A program made the translations under genes and the position numbers. A DNA stretch of 64,000 nucleotides from Polynucleobacter sp. 71A-WALBACH (GTDB lineage Bacteria; Pseudomonadota; Gammaproteobacteria; Burkholderiales; Burkholderiaceae): contig NZ_JACVOP010000003.1 in the NCBI RefSeq assembly GCF_018882365.1, forward strand, positions 186,001-250,000, read 5' to 3'. The notes beneath the pieces are model-generated. The model was not told the origin of the DNA and did no database searches. It saw nothing but the letters and a program-made list of their open reading frames with translations. Positions 33,709 through 42,184 of the stretch are shown piece after piece. Each line of letters starts with the position of its first letter. Within the stretch, counting starts at the first letter, position 1.

Positions 33709-36111
33709 TTATTTACGACGCGCTTTAGTGCTACGAACGGGTGGCTTTGTACCAGCAGGTTTACTTGCTGGCCTAGAAGGCTTCCCAACCTTAGCAACAG
33801 TACTCGCACTGCGTCCAGCATGATTCTTTGATTGATTGGCATTCAGGTTGCCAGCAGATTTAGCGGCATTGACATTGACACCAGCATGCTTCTGCGGCTC
33901 TTTGCTACCAGAGCGACCTTTTTTGGGGGATGCCTTCTTATTAGGCCTACCGGTATCGCTAGCCAAAACAATTTGACGACGATTGGTAGTGCCGCCTGGC
34001 TCTAAGCCAACCGACTTCACCAGACTAAACTCAATTTTTCGAGCATCCAGATCAACGCGGCTGACTAAGACGTGTACCCGATCGCCTAAACGATAACGAA
34101 TACCAGTTCTCTCACCACGCAATTCTTGGCGGGCTTCGTCATACTGGAAATAATCGCCACCCAATTCGGTGACATGAATCATGCCCTCAACAAAGAGATT
34201 CTCTAGTTGCACAAATAAGCCAAACGATGCAACGCCAGTAACGGTGCCTGCATATTCTTGACCCAAGTGATCGCGCATGTAGTAACACTTCAACCAGGCC
34301 TCAACATCGCGAGAGGCTTCATCTGCACGACGCTCGTTAGATGAGCAATGAACCCCCAATTGACCCCAAATAGGCAATGCAGCATTGGCACCCTTAGGTA
34401 ATTTTGGTAAACGGGTCCCCTTTGCGGCCACCTCTTTAGCATCGTTATGAGATTTTTTAGCATTCACGGCATTCTCACGACCCTTGCCTTTGCGCGGCAT
34501 CGTCAGATTGAGTGGCACTGTCGGCGGCAATACTGGCGTATAGGGCTTTTTAGCCAAGATCGCCTTGATCACGCGATGCGTCAAAAGATCTGGATAGCGT
34601 CGAATTGGGCTAGTGAAATGCGAGTACGCAGGATATGCGAGACCAAAGTGACCTTCGTTATCAGGCTGATACATTGCCTGTTGCATAGCACGCAGAACCA
34701 ATGACTGCAGCATATTGGCATCAGGACGATCTTTGATTTCACGCATGAGCTTAGCGAAGTCTTTTGGCTTCGGCTTTTCACCGCCACCCAATGACAAGCC
34801 AGAGGTACGCAAGACTTGACGCAAAGTAACTAACTTCTCTTCAGAGGGCTCACCATGCACACGGTACAAACTGAGATGCTTATTCTGGTCAATGAAGTCG
34901 GCAGCGCAAACGTTCGCTGTCAACATGCACTCCTCAATCAAGCGATGCGCATCATTACGCAGGCGCGGCTCAATGCGCAGAATCTTCCCTAGCTCATTAC
35001 TAATAATCTGAGTTTCCGTTGTCTCAAACTCAATCGCGCCACGCTTTTGACGTGCATCCAACAGAATTTTGTATAGAGAATAGAGATTGGTCAGTAAAGG
35101 TCTGAACTCAGCAAAACGCGTGGCTTCAGGGCCTTTGCTATTGGAAAGAATCTCCCAAACCGTATCGTAGGTAAATCGTTGGGCGGAATGCATCACTGCT
35201 GGATAGAACTGATATGCCAAAACCACTCCGTTGTTATCCACAACCGAGTCACACACCATACACAAGCGATCAACACCAGGATTTAGTGAGCAAAGACCAT
35301 TCGAGATCTTCTCTGGCAACATGGGTATCACCCGTCTCGGGAAATACACCGAGGTAGCGCGCAAGAGGCCTTCATCATCCAAAGGCTTACCTGGCTGAAC
35401 ATAATGCGATACGTCAGCAATAGCGACGATGAGACGCCAAGCCTTGCTCTTGCCGTACATGACTGGCTCGCAATACACCGCATCATCAAAGTCACGGGCA
35501 TCAGCACCATCAATAGTGACTAAAGGAACATCACGTAAATCAACGCGGCCTTCAAGGTCAGTTTGCTGAACAGTATCAGGCAAAGCATCGGCCTCTTTTT
35601 TCACTGCCGCTGAAAATTCATGGGGAACGCCGTATTTACGAACAGCGATTTCAATTTCCATGCCGGGATCATCTATCTCACCAAGCACTTCAACAACACG
35701 ACCAACAGCTTGACGATAGCTATCGGGATAGTCAATGATTTCAACACTCACCACTTGACCTAATTTGGCATTGCCCTGGCCTTTTGGTGGGATCAAAATA
35801 TCGTGGCCGATACGCTTATCTTCCGGCGCAACAATGAGGACACCATTCTCATTTAAGAGGCGTCCAATCACTACCTTATTTGCGTGCAGAATCACATCAA
35901 CGATCTGACCTTCTGGTCGACCGCGACGATCTGTTCCCAATACTCTGACATTTACTCTATCCCCATGCATGACGCGGGACATTTCTCTTTCAGAAAGAAA
36001 AATATCTTCGCCACCGTCATCCGGGATAACAAATCCAAATCCATCTCGGTGACCTTGGACTGTACCTAAGCGGTCAGCCTCTCGTGGCACCAAGTTTTTT
36101 GCTTTACGCAT
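33709..36111 (-). CDS. rnr: Ribonuclease R
   Basis: 800-residue 3'-5' exoribonuclease for structured RNA and trans-translation substrates. Two N-terminal cold-shock domains precede the RNB catalytic domain, with 'TIDGADARDFDDAVYCE' (catalytic Asp cluster), 'LYRVHGEPSEEKL' and 'YSHFTSPIRRYPDLLTHR'. An S1 domain ('YAGTVTGVASFGLFVQLENLFVEGMIHV') and a basic Lys/Arg/Ser/Pro-rich tail of about 85 residues complete it. It is the first gene of rnr-rlmB. Confidence 0.97.
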   Translation of the reverse strand: MRKAKNLVPREADRLGTVQGHRDGFGFVIPDDGGEDIFLSEREMSRVMHGDRVNVRVLGTDRRGRPEGQIVDVILHANKVVIGRLLNENGVLIVAPEDKRIGHDILIPPKGQGNAKLGQVVSVEIIDYPDSYRQAVGRVVEVLGEIDDPGMEIEIAVRKYGVPHEFSAAVKKEADALPDTVQQTDLEGRVDLRDVPLVTIDGADARDFDDAVYCEPVMYGKSKAWRLIVAIADVSHYVQPGKPLDDEGLLRATSVYFPRRVIPMLPEKISNGLCSLNPGVDRLCMVCDSVVDNNGVVLAYQFYPAVMHSAQRFTYDTVWEILSNSKGPEATRFAEFRPLLTNLYSLYKILLDARQKRGAIEFETTETQIISNELGKILRIEPRLRNDAHRLIEECMLTANVCAADFIDQNKHLSLYRVHGEPSEEKLVTLRQVLRTSGLSLGGGEKPKPKDFAKLMREIKDRPDANMLQSLVLRAMQQAMYQPDNEGHFGLAYPAYSHFTSPIRRYPDLLTHRVIKAILAKKPYTPVLPPTVPLNLTMPRKGKGRENAVNAKKSHNDAKEVAAKGTRLPKLPKGANAALPIWGQLGVHCSSNERRADEASRDVEAWLKCYYMRDHLGQEYAGTVTGVASFGLFVQLENLFVEGMIHVTELGGDYFQYDEARQELRGERTGIRYRLGDRVHVLVSRVDLDARKIEFSLVKSVGLEPGGTTNRRQIVLASDTGRPNKKASPKKGRSGSKEPQKHAGVNVNAAKSAGNLNANQSKNHAGRSASTVAKVGKPSRPASKPAGTKPPVRSTKARRK

Positions 36112-36240
36112 TTAATTCCTTCGGCAATCCATGCCTTATATATCAATGATTATTCTTGCTAAGGCTACTGTATCAAACCACTCGGTCTGAAGGGAAAAAG
36201 CCAAAAGGGGTTAGAAAGTGAGCCAAAAGGCGCATACCTT

Positions 36241-36246
36241 TATAAT
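36241..36246 (+). promoter_or_regulatory. -10 box of the tRNA-Leu promoter
   Basis: TATAAT eight bases before the mature 5' end of the tRNA. No good -35 is seen at the right distance. Confidence 0.5.
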
Positions 36247-36254
36247 AACGGCAT

Positions 36255-36341
36255 GCCCAGGTGGCGAAATTGGTAGACGCACCAGCTTCAGGTGCTGGCG
36301 ATCGTAAGGTTGTGGGGGTTCGAGTCCCTTCCTGGGCACCA
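36255..36341 (+). tRNA. tRNA-Leu (anticodon CAG)
   Basis: 87 bases folding as a class II tRNA: acceptor GCCCAGG/CTGGGC, D arm with AAATTGGTAGACGC, anticodon stem CCAGC/GCTGG around loop TTCAGGT (anticodon CAG, decoding CUG), a long variable arm, T loop TTCGAGTC, and an encoded CCA end. It stands alone between rnr and the hydroxylase-like gene. No integrase or attachment repeat is seen next to it, and no terminator is evident after it. Confidence 0.97.
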
Positions 36342-36479
36342 AATACACCTACAAAGACCTATATGGGGACTAAATGGCCCTTTTTCAACAGGCAAAACAA
36401 TCATGGCCCTAGACCTTATCTAAAGTTCAATTGCTTTAATTTAGATATTTTCAGCAAAAATGCACTAAATGAACTGCAT

Positions 36480-37307
36480 CTAAGCCGGTGGCGAAAAAAT
36501 GATTCTCAGCTTATTTTTTAGGCCCGGTGTATTCAATACCTTCATAACGAGCTCACGCCAAACTCGGAAAACCACTTCAATCGGATTATCAGAATAGTTT
36601 GGGTGAGTAAGCCCATAGGTAATGTCGATGCCCTGCGCCTCTTTTGCGTAAGTGCCAAAGAGGCGATCAAACAAAATTAAAATTCCACCATAATTCTTAT
36701 CGAGATAAATTGGGTTGCTTGCATGATGAACTCGATGAGATGAAGGGGTATTAAGAATTCCCTCTAGGATACCTAAGCGACCAATTAGTTTGGTATGAAG
36801 CCAAAACTGATACATTAAGTTAATAGAAAGCATTGTAAAGACGAGAATGGGCGAGAATCCCAAAAATACGAGTGGTAAGAAAAAGATCCAGCTAAACGAT
36901 AAGAAAGGCATCCACCCGAGGCGATAGGAGGCAGAAAGGGTCAGCTCATTAGGTGAGTGATGGGTGCTATGAGTAGCCCACATCAAAAATATCTCGTGTG
37001 AAGCGCGGTGATACCAGTAGTAGCAAAATTCTAGACCCACAAACAACGCTACATACACCCACCACTGATTCGGCATTGTGTAGATACGGTATTGCCAAAC
37101 AAAGCTGGCCATAATGCCCTGTATTAAAAGACGATTGATCACGCCAGTCAATTGATGGCCTAAGCCAACACCTAATGAGGTTGCACTCTCCCGCCATGGG
37201 TAGGGCTTATTAAATTGTTTTTTATAGAAGTAAGACTCGAGAATAATTGCAATCGCAACTAGCGGCAGAAAGAACGTTAACTGATAGGGGGCGAAATACT
37301 GTTCCAT
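36480..37307 (-). CDS. Sterol desaturase / fatty acid hydroxylase superfamily membrane protein (second copy)
   Basis: 275-residue polytopic protein with the three His clusters of the di-iron hydroxylase superfamily: HRASH in 'YYWYHRASHEIFLMWA', HSTHH, and HRVHH in 'TPSSHRVHHASNPIYLDKN'. The segment 'KNYGGILILFDRLFGTYAKE' is typical of this branch. It follows tRNA-Leu on the opposite strand. The substrate is unknown. It differs clearly from the 325-residue paralogue at 21542-22519, which has an extra C-terminal loop. Confidence 0.87.
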   Translation of the reverse strand: MEQYFAPYQLTFFLPLVAIAIILESYFYKKQFNKPYPWRESATSLGVGLGHQLTGVINRLLIQGIMASFVWQYRIYTMPNQWWVYVALFVGLEFCYYWYHRASHEIFLMWATHSTHHSPNELTLSASYRLGWMPFLSFSWIFFLPLVFLGFSPILVFTMLSINLMYQFWLHTKLIGRLGILEGILNTPSSHRVHHASNPIYLDKNYGGILILFDRLFGTYAKEAQGIDITYGLTHPNYSDNPIEVVFRVWRELVMKVLNTPGLKNKLRIIFSPPA

Positions 37308-37413
37308 TGCTATTTAACGTGCATCAGCCAAGTGATTCTAGGCATAGACCTTCGCCAAAATTTGTGGAAGAACACGTGGGAAGGTAAGAATCCATATCCA
37401 TTCTAATCGCCAC

Positions 37414-37911
37414 TTAAATCCCCATGTTTCGATGCAAGATCTTAGGCTTCATTTCATCCCAAAGGCTTTCAAACTCTTCCGCCCTATCCTCTGATAGCTT
37501 GATGGGCTCAAAGAGGCCACTAAAGAAGATGGTCTTTTTAGGGGCTAAGGTCTTTTCAAACTCGCTGAGGCCAACTGGCTTATCGTCAATATTCCGCGTT
37601 AATTGGGCGGAGCACACAATGGCATCAGCATCATCTTGATCAATTACCGCAAATTCGATCAGTTGCTGGGATTTCTCCAAAATCACTAAAGTTCCTCGTG
37701 CATAGCAAACTGCCTCATGCGCCTGCACAATAAAAGCTAGGAATTGATTTTCTTCATCTGCTTCCATGCGCAAATCATCAATAAAAAAGAGATATTGATC
37801 CCGAGCCCCATTCACTAAAGTAAAGACTTTTGGAATCACACCATGCCCTAAGGCAAGGTTGCGGTAATAAGAGGAGAGTTCAACTGCAAGATTTTCGGCG
37901 AAGAGATGCAT
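37414..37911 (-). CDS. Uncharacterised 165-residue cytosolic protein
   Basis: I do not recognise the family. The protein is acidic with mixed alpha/beta pattern and no signal peptide or membrane segment: strands such as 'DQYLFFIDDLRME', 'GTLVILEKSQQLIEFAVID' and a helical C-terminus 'RAEEFESLWDEMKPKIL'. Codon use and frame length look like a real gene. It lies 18 bases downstream of the membrane protein at 37930, on the same strand, so the two are probably co-transcribed. Confidence 0.72.
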   Translation of the reverse strand: MHLFAENLAVELSSYYRNLALGHGVIPKVFTLVNGARDQYLFFIDDLRMEADEENQFLAFIVQAHEAVCYARGTLVILEKSQQLIEFAVIDQDDADAIVCSAQLTRNIDDKPVGLSEFEKTLAPKKTIFFSGLFEPIKLSEDRAEEFESLWDEMKPKILHRNMGI

Positions 37912-37929
37912 GGCAATAAAAAGAGTGGG

Positions 37930-38715
37930 TTATTCAGTACGAGTTTTAATAGACTCAATAATTTTAAGGAAGGGGTCAGCCTTCACGGAACTTTGACCTT
38001 TAAACGGTTGATCCGTAATCACCAAGAGTGAGATTAGGGCTCCTAAAGTTACTGGCAAAATTTTCAATCCCATGAAAAAAGAATCGGAAGGCAAAAACAA
38101 AGTGTTAATACCAAGTAAGGCCGTCATACAAATGATGATGACAACCCAAAATAAGTTAGGCAATCGCACTGATGAGCGCTCGATTCGGGACTCCCTGCTT
38201 TCAGCAACCTCCTCAGCCTTTTTGAGAATATCGGTATACATTGCGGTCTGCCTATTGGTATGAGGCTCAAGGGATAGTAGCTTGCGAGAAATCCCCCGCC
38301 AAAGCATATGCGTCTTTGAGCTACCGAGACCATCCTTCATTAAATCCCACTCATCATAGACAATCGAGTTCATATAGTCGAATAGCTCTTTACGCATAGG
38401 CGCGATTGCGGGATCACCATAGCGCACCAGCAGACGATCAAGATTGTTAATTTGACCTGCTTCTCTAGAAACTAAAGATTGCACTTCGCGAAAATTGGTT
38501 TGCGCTTGGTTTAGCAAGAAACCAATTAACAAGCCGCTTAAGGTAATGATCGATCCAAAAAGACTTAAACCTAAGCGCGTACTGTCTTGGGTAGGTGAAA
38601 ACATCGGAATGGACTGCAAAATACGCGGCATTAAGTCCAACAAAACCACGAAGAATAGAACCAGAATAATTAATATCTGGACATTGCTTCGTCTATAAAT
38701 CCAATTGAAAAACAT
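37930..38715 (-). CDS. DUF4239-like (bestrophin-like domain) membrane protein
   Basis: 261 residues with four membrane segments in two pairs: about 12-32 and 48-68 near the N-terminus, about 190-210 and 215-235 near the C-terminus, separated by a roughly 110-residue soluble helical region ('FREVQSLVSREAGQINNLDRLLVRYGDP'). This layout and the 'REAGQINNLDRLL' stretch resemble DUF4239/bestrophin-like proteins; no transport activity is established for that family. Likely first gene of a pair with 37414-37911. Confidence 0.75.
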   Translation of the reverse strand: MFFNWIYRRSNVQILIILVLFFVVLLDLMPRILQSIPMFSPTQDSTRLGLSLFGSIITLSGLLIGFLLNQAQTNFREVQSLVSREAGQINNLDRLLVRYGDPAIAPMRKELFDYMNSIVYDEWDLMKDGLGSSKTHMLWRGISRKLLSLEPHTNRQTAMYTDILKKAEEVAESRESRIERSSVRLPNLFWVVIIICMTALLGINTLFLPSDSFFMGLKILPVTLGALISLLVITDQPFKGQSSVKADPFLKIIESIKTRTE

Positions 38716-38735
38716 ATGCGCCCTTAAATAGCTTA

Positions 38736-39422
38736 TTAATTACCTAGAGTATTTTTTAAGAAAGCCATAGTGCGTTCCCAGGCCAAATCAGCAGCAGCTG
38801 GGTTGTACTGTAATGGTGGCAGACCTCTAGAATCCGACTTCGGATTAGCAAAGGCGTGTTTAGCGTCATAGCGCTGGAAATCATAGTTGACTCCAGCTGC
38901 TTTCAGTTTTTCTTCTAATTGGTCAACACCAGCGATCGAGAAGAAATCATCATGAAGAGCCCAATGAGCCAACATCGGCTTTTGAATAGCCGAGGCATCA
39001 ACGTACTCCAGTGGAGGATAGCCATACCAAACTACCGTGCCATCAGATTCCGGAACGAGGCCAGCTGACAATACCGTAAGTGCCCCACCCATACAAAAGC
39101 CAGTGACCGCAACTTTGCCACTACCAGTTGCCTTGAGATATTGAACGGCGCCGCGGATATCTTGGCTGGCAGCATCGCCAAAATTCAGATCATTCATCAG
39201 GTGTTCAGCTTCATTAGCTTCTAGGGCGAGCTTGCCACGATATAGATCTGGAACCAAGGCGCGATAGCCTGCTTTGGCTAAACGGTTGGCAACATTTTTA
39301 ATCTCATCATCAAGACCCCACCACTCCTGAATAACTACAACGCCAGGCGCATTTTGAGGATTAGCAGGCTCAATTAAATAGGCCTCTACTGAAGTGCCGT
39401 CGGGTCTTTGAAATGTAATCAT
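38736..39422 (-). CDS. Dienelactone hydrolase family protein
   Basis: 228-residue cytosolic alpha/beta hydrolase. It has the family opening 'GVVVIQEWWGLDDEIKNVANRLA', the nucleophile Cys in GFCMGG, and the catalytic His in 'YDAKHAFANP'; the Asp is likely in the 'ALHDDFF' segment. Cys rather than Ser is the DLH hallmark. The substrate is uncertain; there is no chlorocatechol pathway in the window, so a broader esterase role is likely. An ATG with GAGAGG 5-10 bases upstream supports the start. Confidence 0.9.
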   Translation of the reverse strand: MITFQRPDGTSVEAYLIEPANPQNAPGVVVIQEWWGLDDEIKNVANRLAKAGYRALVPDLYRGKLALEANEAEHLMNDLNFGDAASQDIRGAVQYLKATGSGKVAVTGFCMGGALTVLSAGLVPESDGTVVWYGYPPLEYVDASAIQKPMLAHWALHDDFFSIAGVDQLEEKLKAAGVNYDFQRYDAKHAFANPKSDSRGLPPLQYNPAAADLAWERTMAFLKNTLGN

Positions 39423-39452
39423 GACAACCTCTCTTTTGAAAATGAATTGGAC

Positions 39453-40682
39453 TTAGTGCGCCTGTTTATCAGTATGAATATATCCCACCAACCAGAAGGT
39501 AAGCAAGCCACAGAAGGCTGCCCCATAACCCACTAGGTTGTAGTGCTCCATCTTCCCATCGGTACCAATGGTCACGACCACACCGGCCAGCACAGACGCC
39601 AATCCTGATGCCAGCATTTGTACTGAACCTACTAGGCTCATGAAGGTCCCCCGCATTTTGGCATCCACCACTTGACTCACGATTGCCATCGCCGGAATCA
39701 TGCGACCTGAAACTAAAACAAAGAATGCTGTGGAGTTCATCAACACCACCCACAATGGCACAGGCACAAGATTGGTAGTTACCAGTAAAGGAATTAAGCT
39801 GATTACAGCAAGCACCCTAAATACCTTGACCTTACCGTAACGATCCGCCATATGACCAATCAAGCGTGAGCTCATTAGCGTAGCGATCCCGCCACAAAGA
39901 TAGATTAAGGAAATATAAGAGTTATCAATTCCCACATTCGATGTGAGATAGAGGGCAATATAAGGAATCACAGAAAATCCTGTCAACATAATTAGCGCCA
40001 TAAAAATGAATGCACGCAGATGCTGATGAGCGACAAAGATATTCCAGATTTGACTGAGGCGACTTCCCTCGTGGGAATGTCCTAAGTGACCAGAGATCTT
40101 GGGAATATTGCGATAGCCTAGATACAGAATCAGACTTGAAACCAAGGCAATGAAAATAAAGGGGGCACGCCACCCTAAAGATGGAATGTTATTGGCTAGA
40201 AATAAGCTGAGCGGAACTCCCGCCACAGTCGATACCGAGAAAGCGGACATCACTGTTCCCAAAGCCTTGCCTCTACGCTCAAACGGAATGGAGTCGGCAA
40301 TGATGGTTTGAACCAATGAACCCAATATGCCGCCAAACGCTCCCGCGAAAGCTCGCGCGATAAAAAGAGAATGGTAGTCAGGGGCTAAGCCGCAAACTAA
40401 GGTAGCAATAATGAAACAGGCATACAAACTGAGAAGCAGCACTCGCCTCTCAAAGCGATCCACGAAGTAGGTAGCAAAGACACCAGCAATGGCAGCGGCA
40501 AAAGTGTAGGAAGAAAGTAATAGGCCGAACTGATGCGTATTGATATTGAGCTCACGAATAAATTCGGGGCCCAAGGGCATCATGATCATGAAGTCCAAGA
40601 TGTGGGTGAACTGAATTCCGGCCAAGGAGAATAAGAAAAAGCGCTCTTTCTGCTTTCCTCCTGGCATGTGATGCTCGGTCAA
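39453..40682 (-). CDS. MFS transporter (drug/sugar efflux type)
   Basis: 409 residues and about twelve membrane helices. The loop 2-3 motif is 'FVDRFERRVLLL', the DRxxRR-type signature of MFS permeases, and helix 5 carries 'GTVMSAFSVSTVAGVPLSLFLA', like motif C of antiporters. This suggests proton-coupled efflux of the AraJ/multidrug type. Substrate unknown. It is 30 bases from the dienelactone hydrolase on the same strand and divergent from the channel-like gene. Confidence 0.88.
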   Translation of the reverse strand: MTEHHMPGGKQKERFFLFSLAGIQFTHILDFMIMMPLGPEFIRELNINTHQFGLLLSSYTFAAAIAGVFATYFVDRFERRVLLLSLYACFIIATLVCGLAPDYHSLFIARAFAGAFGGILGSLVQTIIADSIPFERRGKALGTVMSAFSVSTVAGVPLSLFLANNIPSLGWRAPFIFIALVSSLILYLGYRNIPKISGHLGHSHEGSRLSQIWNIFVAHQHLRAFIFMALIMLTGFSVIPYIALYLTSNVGIDNSYISLIYLCGGIATLMSSRLIGHMADRYGKVKVFRVLAVISLIPLLVTTNLVPVPLWVVLMNSTAFFVLVSGRMIPAMAIVSQVVDAKMRGTFMSLVGSVQMLASGLASVLAGVVVTIGTDGKMEHYNLVGYGAAFCGLLTFWLVGYIHTDKQAH

Positions 40683-40764
40683 GGGTTTCTTTACATGAAA
40701 TTAGAGATGTGACATTATCAACCCACTAAGAAATCAATGCCTGAGCCCCTCCTTTAAAGCCCTC

Positions 40765-41259
40765 ATGAACCACATCATCACCGCTTTCTCTGACTTTCCT
40801 TTTTTAATCCTCATGCGAGATGCCGCCTGGGGAATTCTTTTCCTTATCTGTATCCTGTTCTTTCATGGCAGCGCTATTAACCACGTCTATATGCGCTTTG
40901 AACGCCTCACCCGCCAAAATCTTGCCAAACACGAATACAACCGTGTTTTCTTTCACTTTTATGCCACTTTCGTTTTTTTGGCCATGTTCCACCTACTAGA
41001 GATCTTCTTTTGGTCGGTCTTCATCATTGGTTTGGGCATTATGAAAGCACCCATTGACGCCATTCTCTTTGCCGGTAGCTGCTATACAACCGTAGGCTTT
41101 GAATCCGATAACTTGCTGGATGGATGGAAAACCTTTGCGTTCTTCATCTCCTTCAGCGGCCTATTTTCTTTAGCATGGACCACTTCCATCATGATTGGCA
41201 TGACCACCGCCTATAAAAATGCCTGGGATCAAAAGTACCGTAATACCAGCGCGTATTAG
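40765..41259 (+). CDS. Ion channel domain membrane protein (potassium-channel-like)
   Basis: 164 residues: an N-terminal helix 'ILFLICILFFHGSAINHVYMRFE', an outer helix near 68-92, a pore region 'AGSCYTTVGFESDNLLDGWK', and a final helix 'TFAFFISFSGLFSLAWTTSIMIG'. This is the two-helix-plus-pore arrangement of Ion_trans_2 proteins, but the selectivity filter reads TVGF rather than TVGYG, so K+ selectivity is uncertain. There is no regulatory domain. Stand-alone gene. Confidence 0.78.
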   Translation: MNHIITAFSDFPFLILMRDAAWGILFLICILFFHGSAINHVYMRFERLTRQNLAKHEYNRVFFHFYATFVFLAMFHLLEIFFWSVFIIGLGIMKAPIDAILFAGSCYTTVGFESDNLLDGWKTFAFFISFSGLFSLAWTTSIMIGMTTAYKNAWDQKYRNTSAY

Positions 41260-41307
41260 GCTAAATCACTCAAATTTCTGCAATTGAGAGGGATAGGGTG
41301 TATCATT

Positions 41308-41319
41308 AGGGTTAACCCT
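41308..41319 (+). promoter_or_regulatory. 12-base palindrome just before a small gene's ribosome binding site
   Basis: AGGGTTAACCCT is a perfect palindrome two bases before an ideal AAGGAG ribosome binding site (41321-41326) and the ATG at 41333. It may be an operator or a short hairpin controlling translation. Confidence 0.4.
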
Positions 41320-41332
41320 TAAGGAGCTCACC

Positions 41333-41488
41333 ATGGCACATTCAAACTCAGTACAGTTTCACCAAGCACCCATTTTCAGCTTTAAGCCTTTATTTGCTAT
41401 TAAAGACTTCTTTAGCCTGCTCGCAGCAGCATTTTCAGAAGCTAAAGTAATGGAGCAGAAATCACGTAAAACTAGTGGAAATTGGTAA
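41333..41488 (+). CDS. Small 51-residue protein of unknown function
   Basis: ATG at 41333 with AAGGAG six bases upstream (41321-41326) and a TAA at 41488; a strong terminator follows at 41544-41570. The protein begins MAHSNSVQFHQAPIFSFKP, continues with an amphipathic stretch 'FAIKDFFSLLAAAFSEAKVM' and ends basic (EQKSRKTSGNW). I do not recognise a family; it is not DUF1127 by its residues, though similar in size. Ribosome binding site, coding frame and terminator together support a real gene. Confidence 0.65.
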   Translation: MAHSNSVQFHQAPIFSFKPLFAIKDFFSLLAAAFSEAKVMEQKSRKTSGNW

Positions 41489-41536
41489 TTTACTGCTGAA
41501 TTACCCCTGTTTTAGGCTATTTATGGCTGTATTTAC

Positions 41537-41570
41537 AAAAAAAGCCTCTGAATGTTTCAGGGGCTTTTTT
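41537..41570. terminator. Bidirectional Rho-independent terminator
   Basis: GCCTCTGAA (41544-41552) pairs with TTCAGGGGC (41556-41564), one G-U pair, with A7 before and T6 after. It serves the 51-residue gene on plus and the gene at 41587-42090 on minus. Confidence 0.9.
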
Positions 41571-41586
41571 AATTCAACTGCAATCT

Positions 41587-42090
41587 CTAGCGCTTAATGT
41601 AATAGCCATAAACACAGCGTGAACCACCCCGAGAGGGATTATGCGTATCGTGAATAATCCCATCAACTACCGCTGCTAAGTGCTTAGAAACCTTCACGAT
41701 TAATCTACCCGCCGGTAGTTCATTGGCCAGCATATGGACTTGGCAGCCAGCCCCGATTTTCATGGTGGGAACCCACTCAAACCCATGACTAACAATATAG
41801 CCATGAAAAACATTGCGATGATTGCCGTTACGAGGTGAGACGCCTTTGGCATTGAGTCTTCTGGCCAACTTATCATTTCGTTGATCTGCATAGCTAGCAT
41901 TGGCAGCACGAAGATCCTCATAGACCTGCATATAGGGCAACTCGGCAGCAATGGCGATGGCACGAACCACGCAGTCACCAGCACCCCCTTTAAATCCTGC
42001 GGCCTCCCTACCCCCATCATTAAATTGAAAACCAAGTGCCCGCCCTTGAGCAGCAGTTATTTTGGTAAAGGGGTTAAGAAAGCCAAACAT
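41587..42090 (-). CDS. Possible papain-like cysteine peptidase, 167 residues, function unknown
   Basis: No signal peptide or membrane helix. The arrangement GDCVVRAIAIA (Cys40 at the start of a helix), then 'SKHLAAVVDGIIHDTHNPSR' with His137 on a strand and Asp148 after it, is the Cys-His-Asp order of papain-like (NlpC/C39-like) folds; such small proteins are also found in phages. The Cys-His-Asp triad is inferred from pattern only. It is preceded on its strand by glcB and its terminator, so it has its own transcription unit. GGAG before the ATG supports the start. Confidence 0.7.
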   Translation of the reverse strand: MFGFLNPFTKITAAQGRALGFQFNDGGREAAGFKGGAGDCVVRAIAIAAELPYMQVYEDLRAANASYADQRNDKLARRLNAKGVSPRNGNHRNVFHGYIVSHGFEWVPTMKIGAGCQVHMLANELPAGRLIVKVSKHLAAVVDGIIHDTHNPSRGGSRCVYGYYIKR

Positions 42091-42121
42091 AGGTTCTTTA
42101 GGAGATTAATTGCTAGAGGTC

Positions 42122-42159
42122 AAAAGAAAAAATGGACTTGCCTTGCGACAAATCCATTT
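42122..42159 (-). terminator. Rho-independent terminator of glcB
   Basis: On the minus strand AAATGGATTTG pairs with CAAGTCCATTT (11 pairs, one G-U) around an 8-base loop, followed by a T-rich tract. It lies 25 bases after the glcB stop. Confidence 0.85.
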
Positions 42160-42184
42160 AATTTTGAGACTAAGCAATTGAAAG

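Noticed and set aside
36342..36521. Short frame after tRNA-Leu, and an attachment site for a mobile element
   Set aside because: The frame overlaps the hydroxylase gene and has no ribosome binding site; no integrase or repeated tRNA 3' end was seen nearby.
41587..42090. Prophage remnant around the papain-like gene
   Set aside because: No integrase, capsid or lysis genes or attachment repeats are close by; neighbours are ordinary chromosomal genes.
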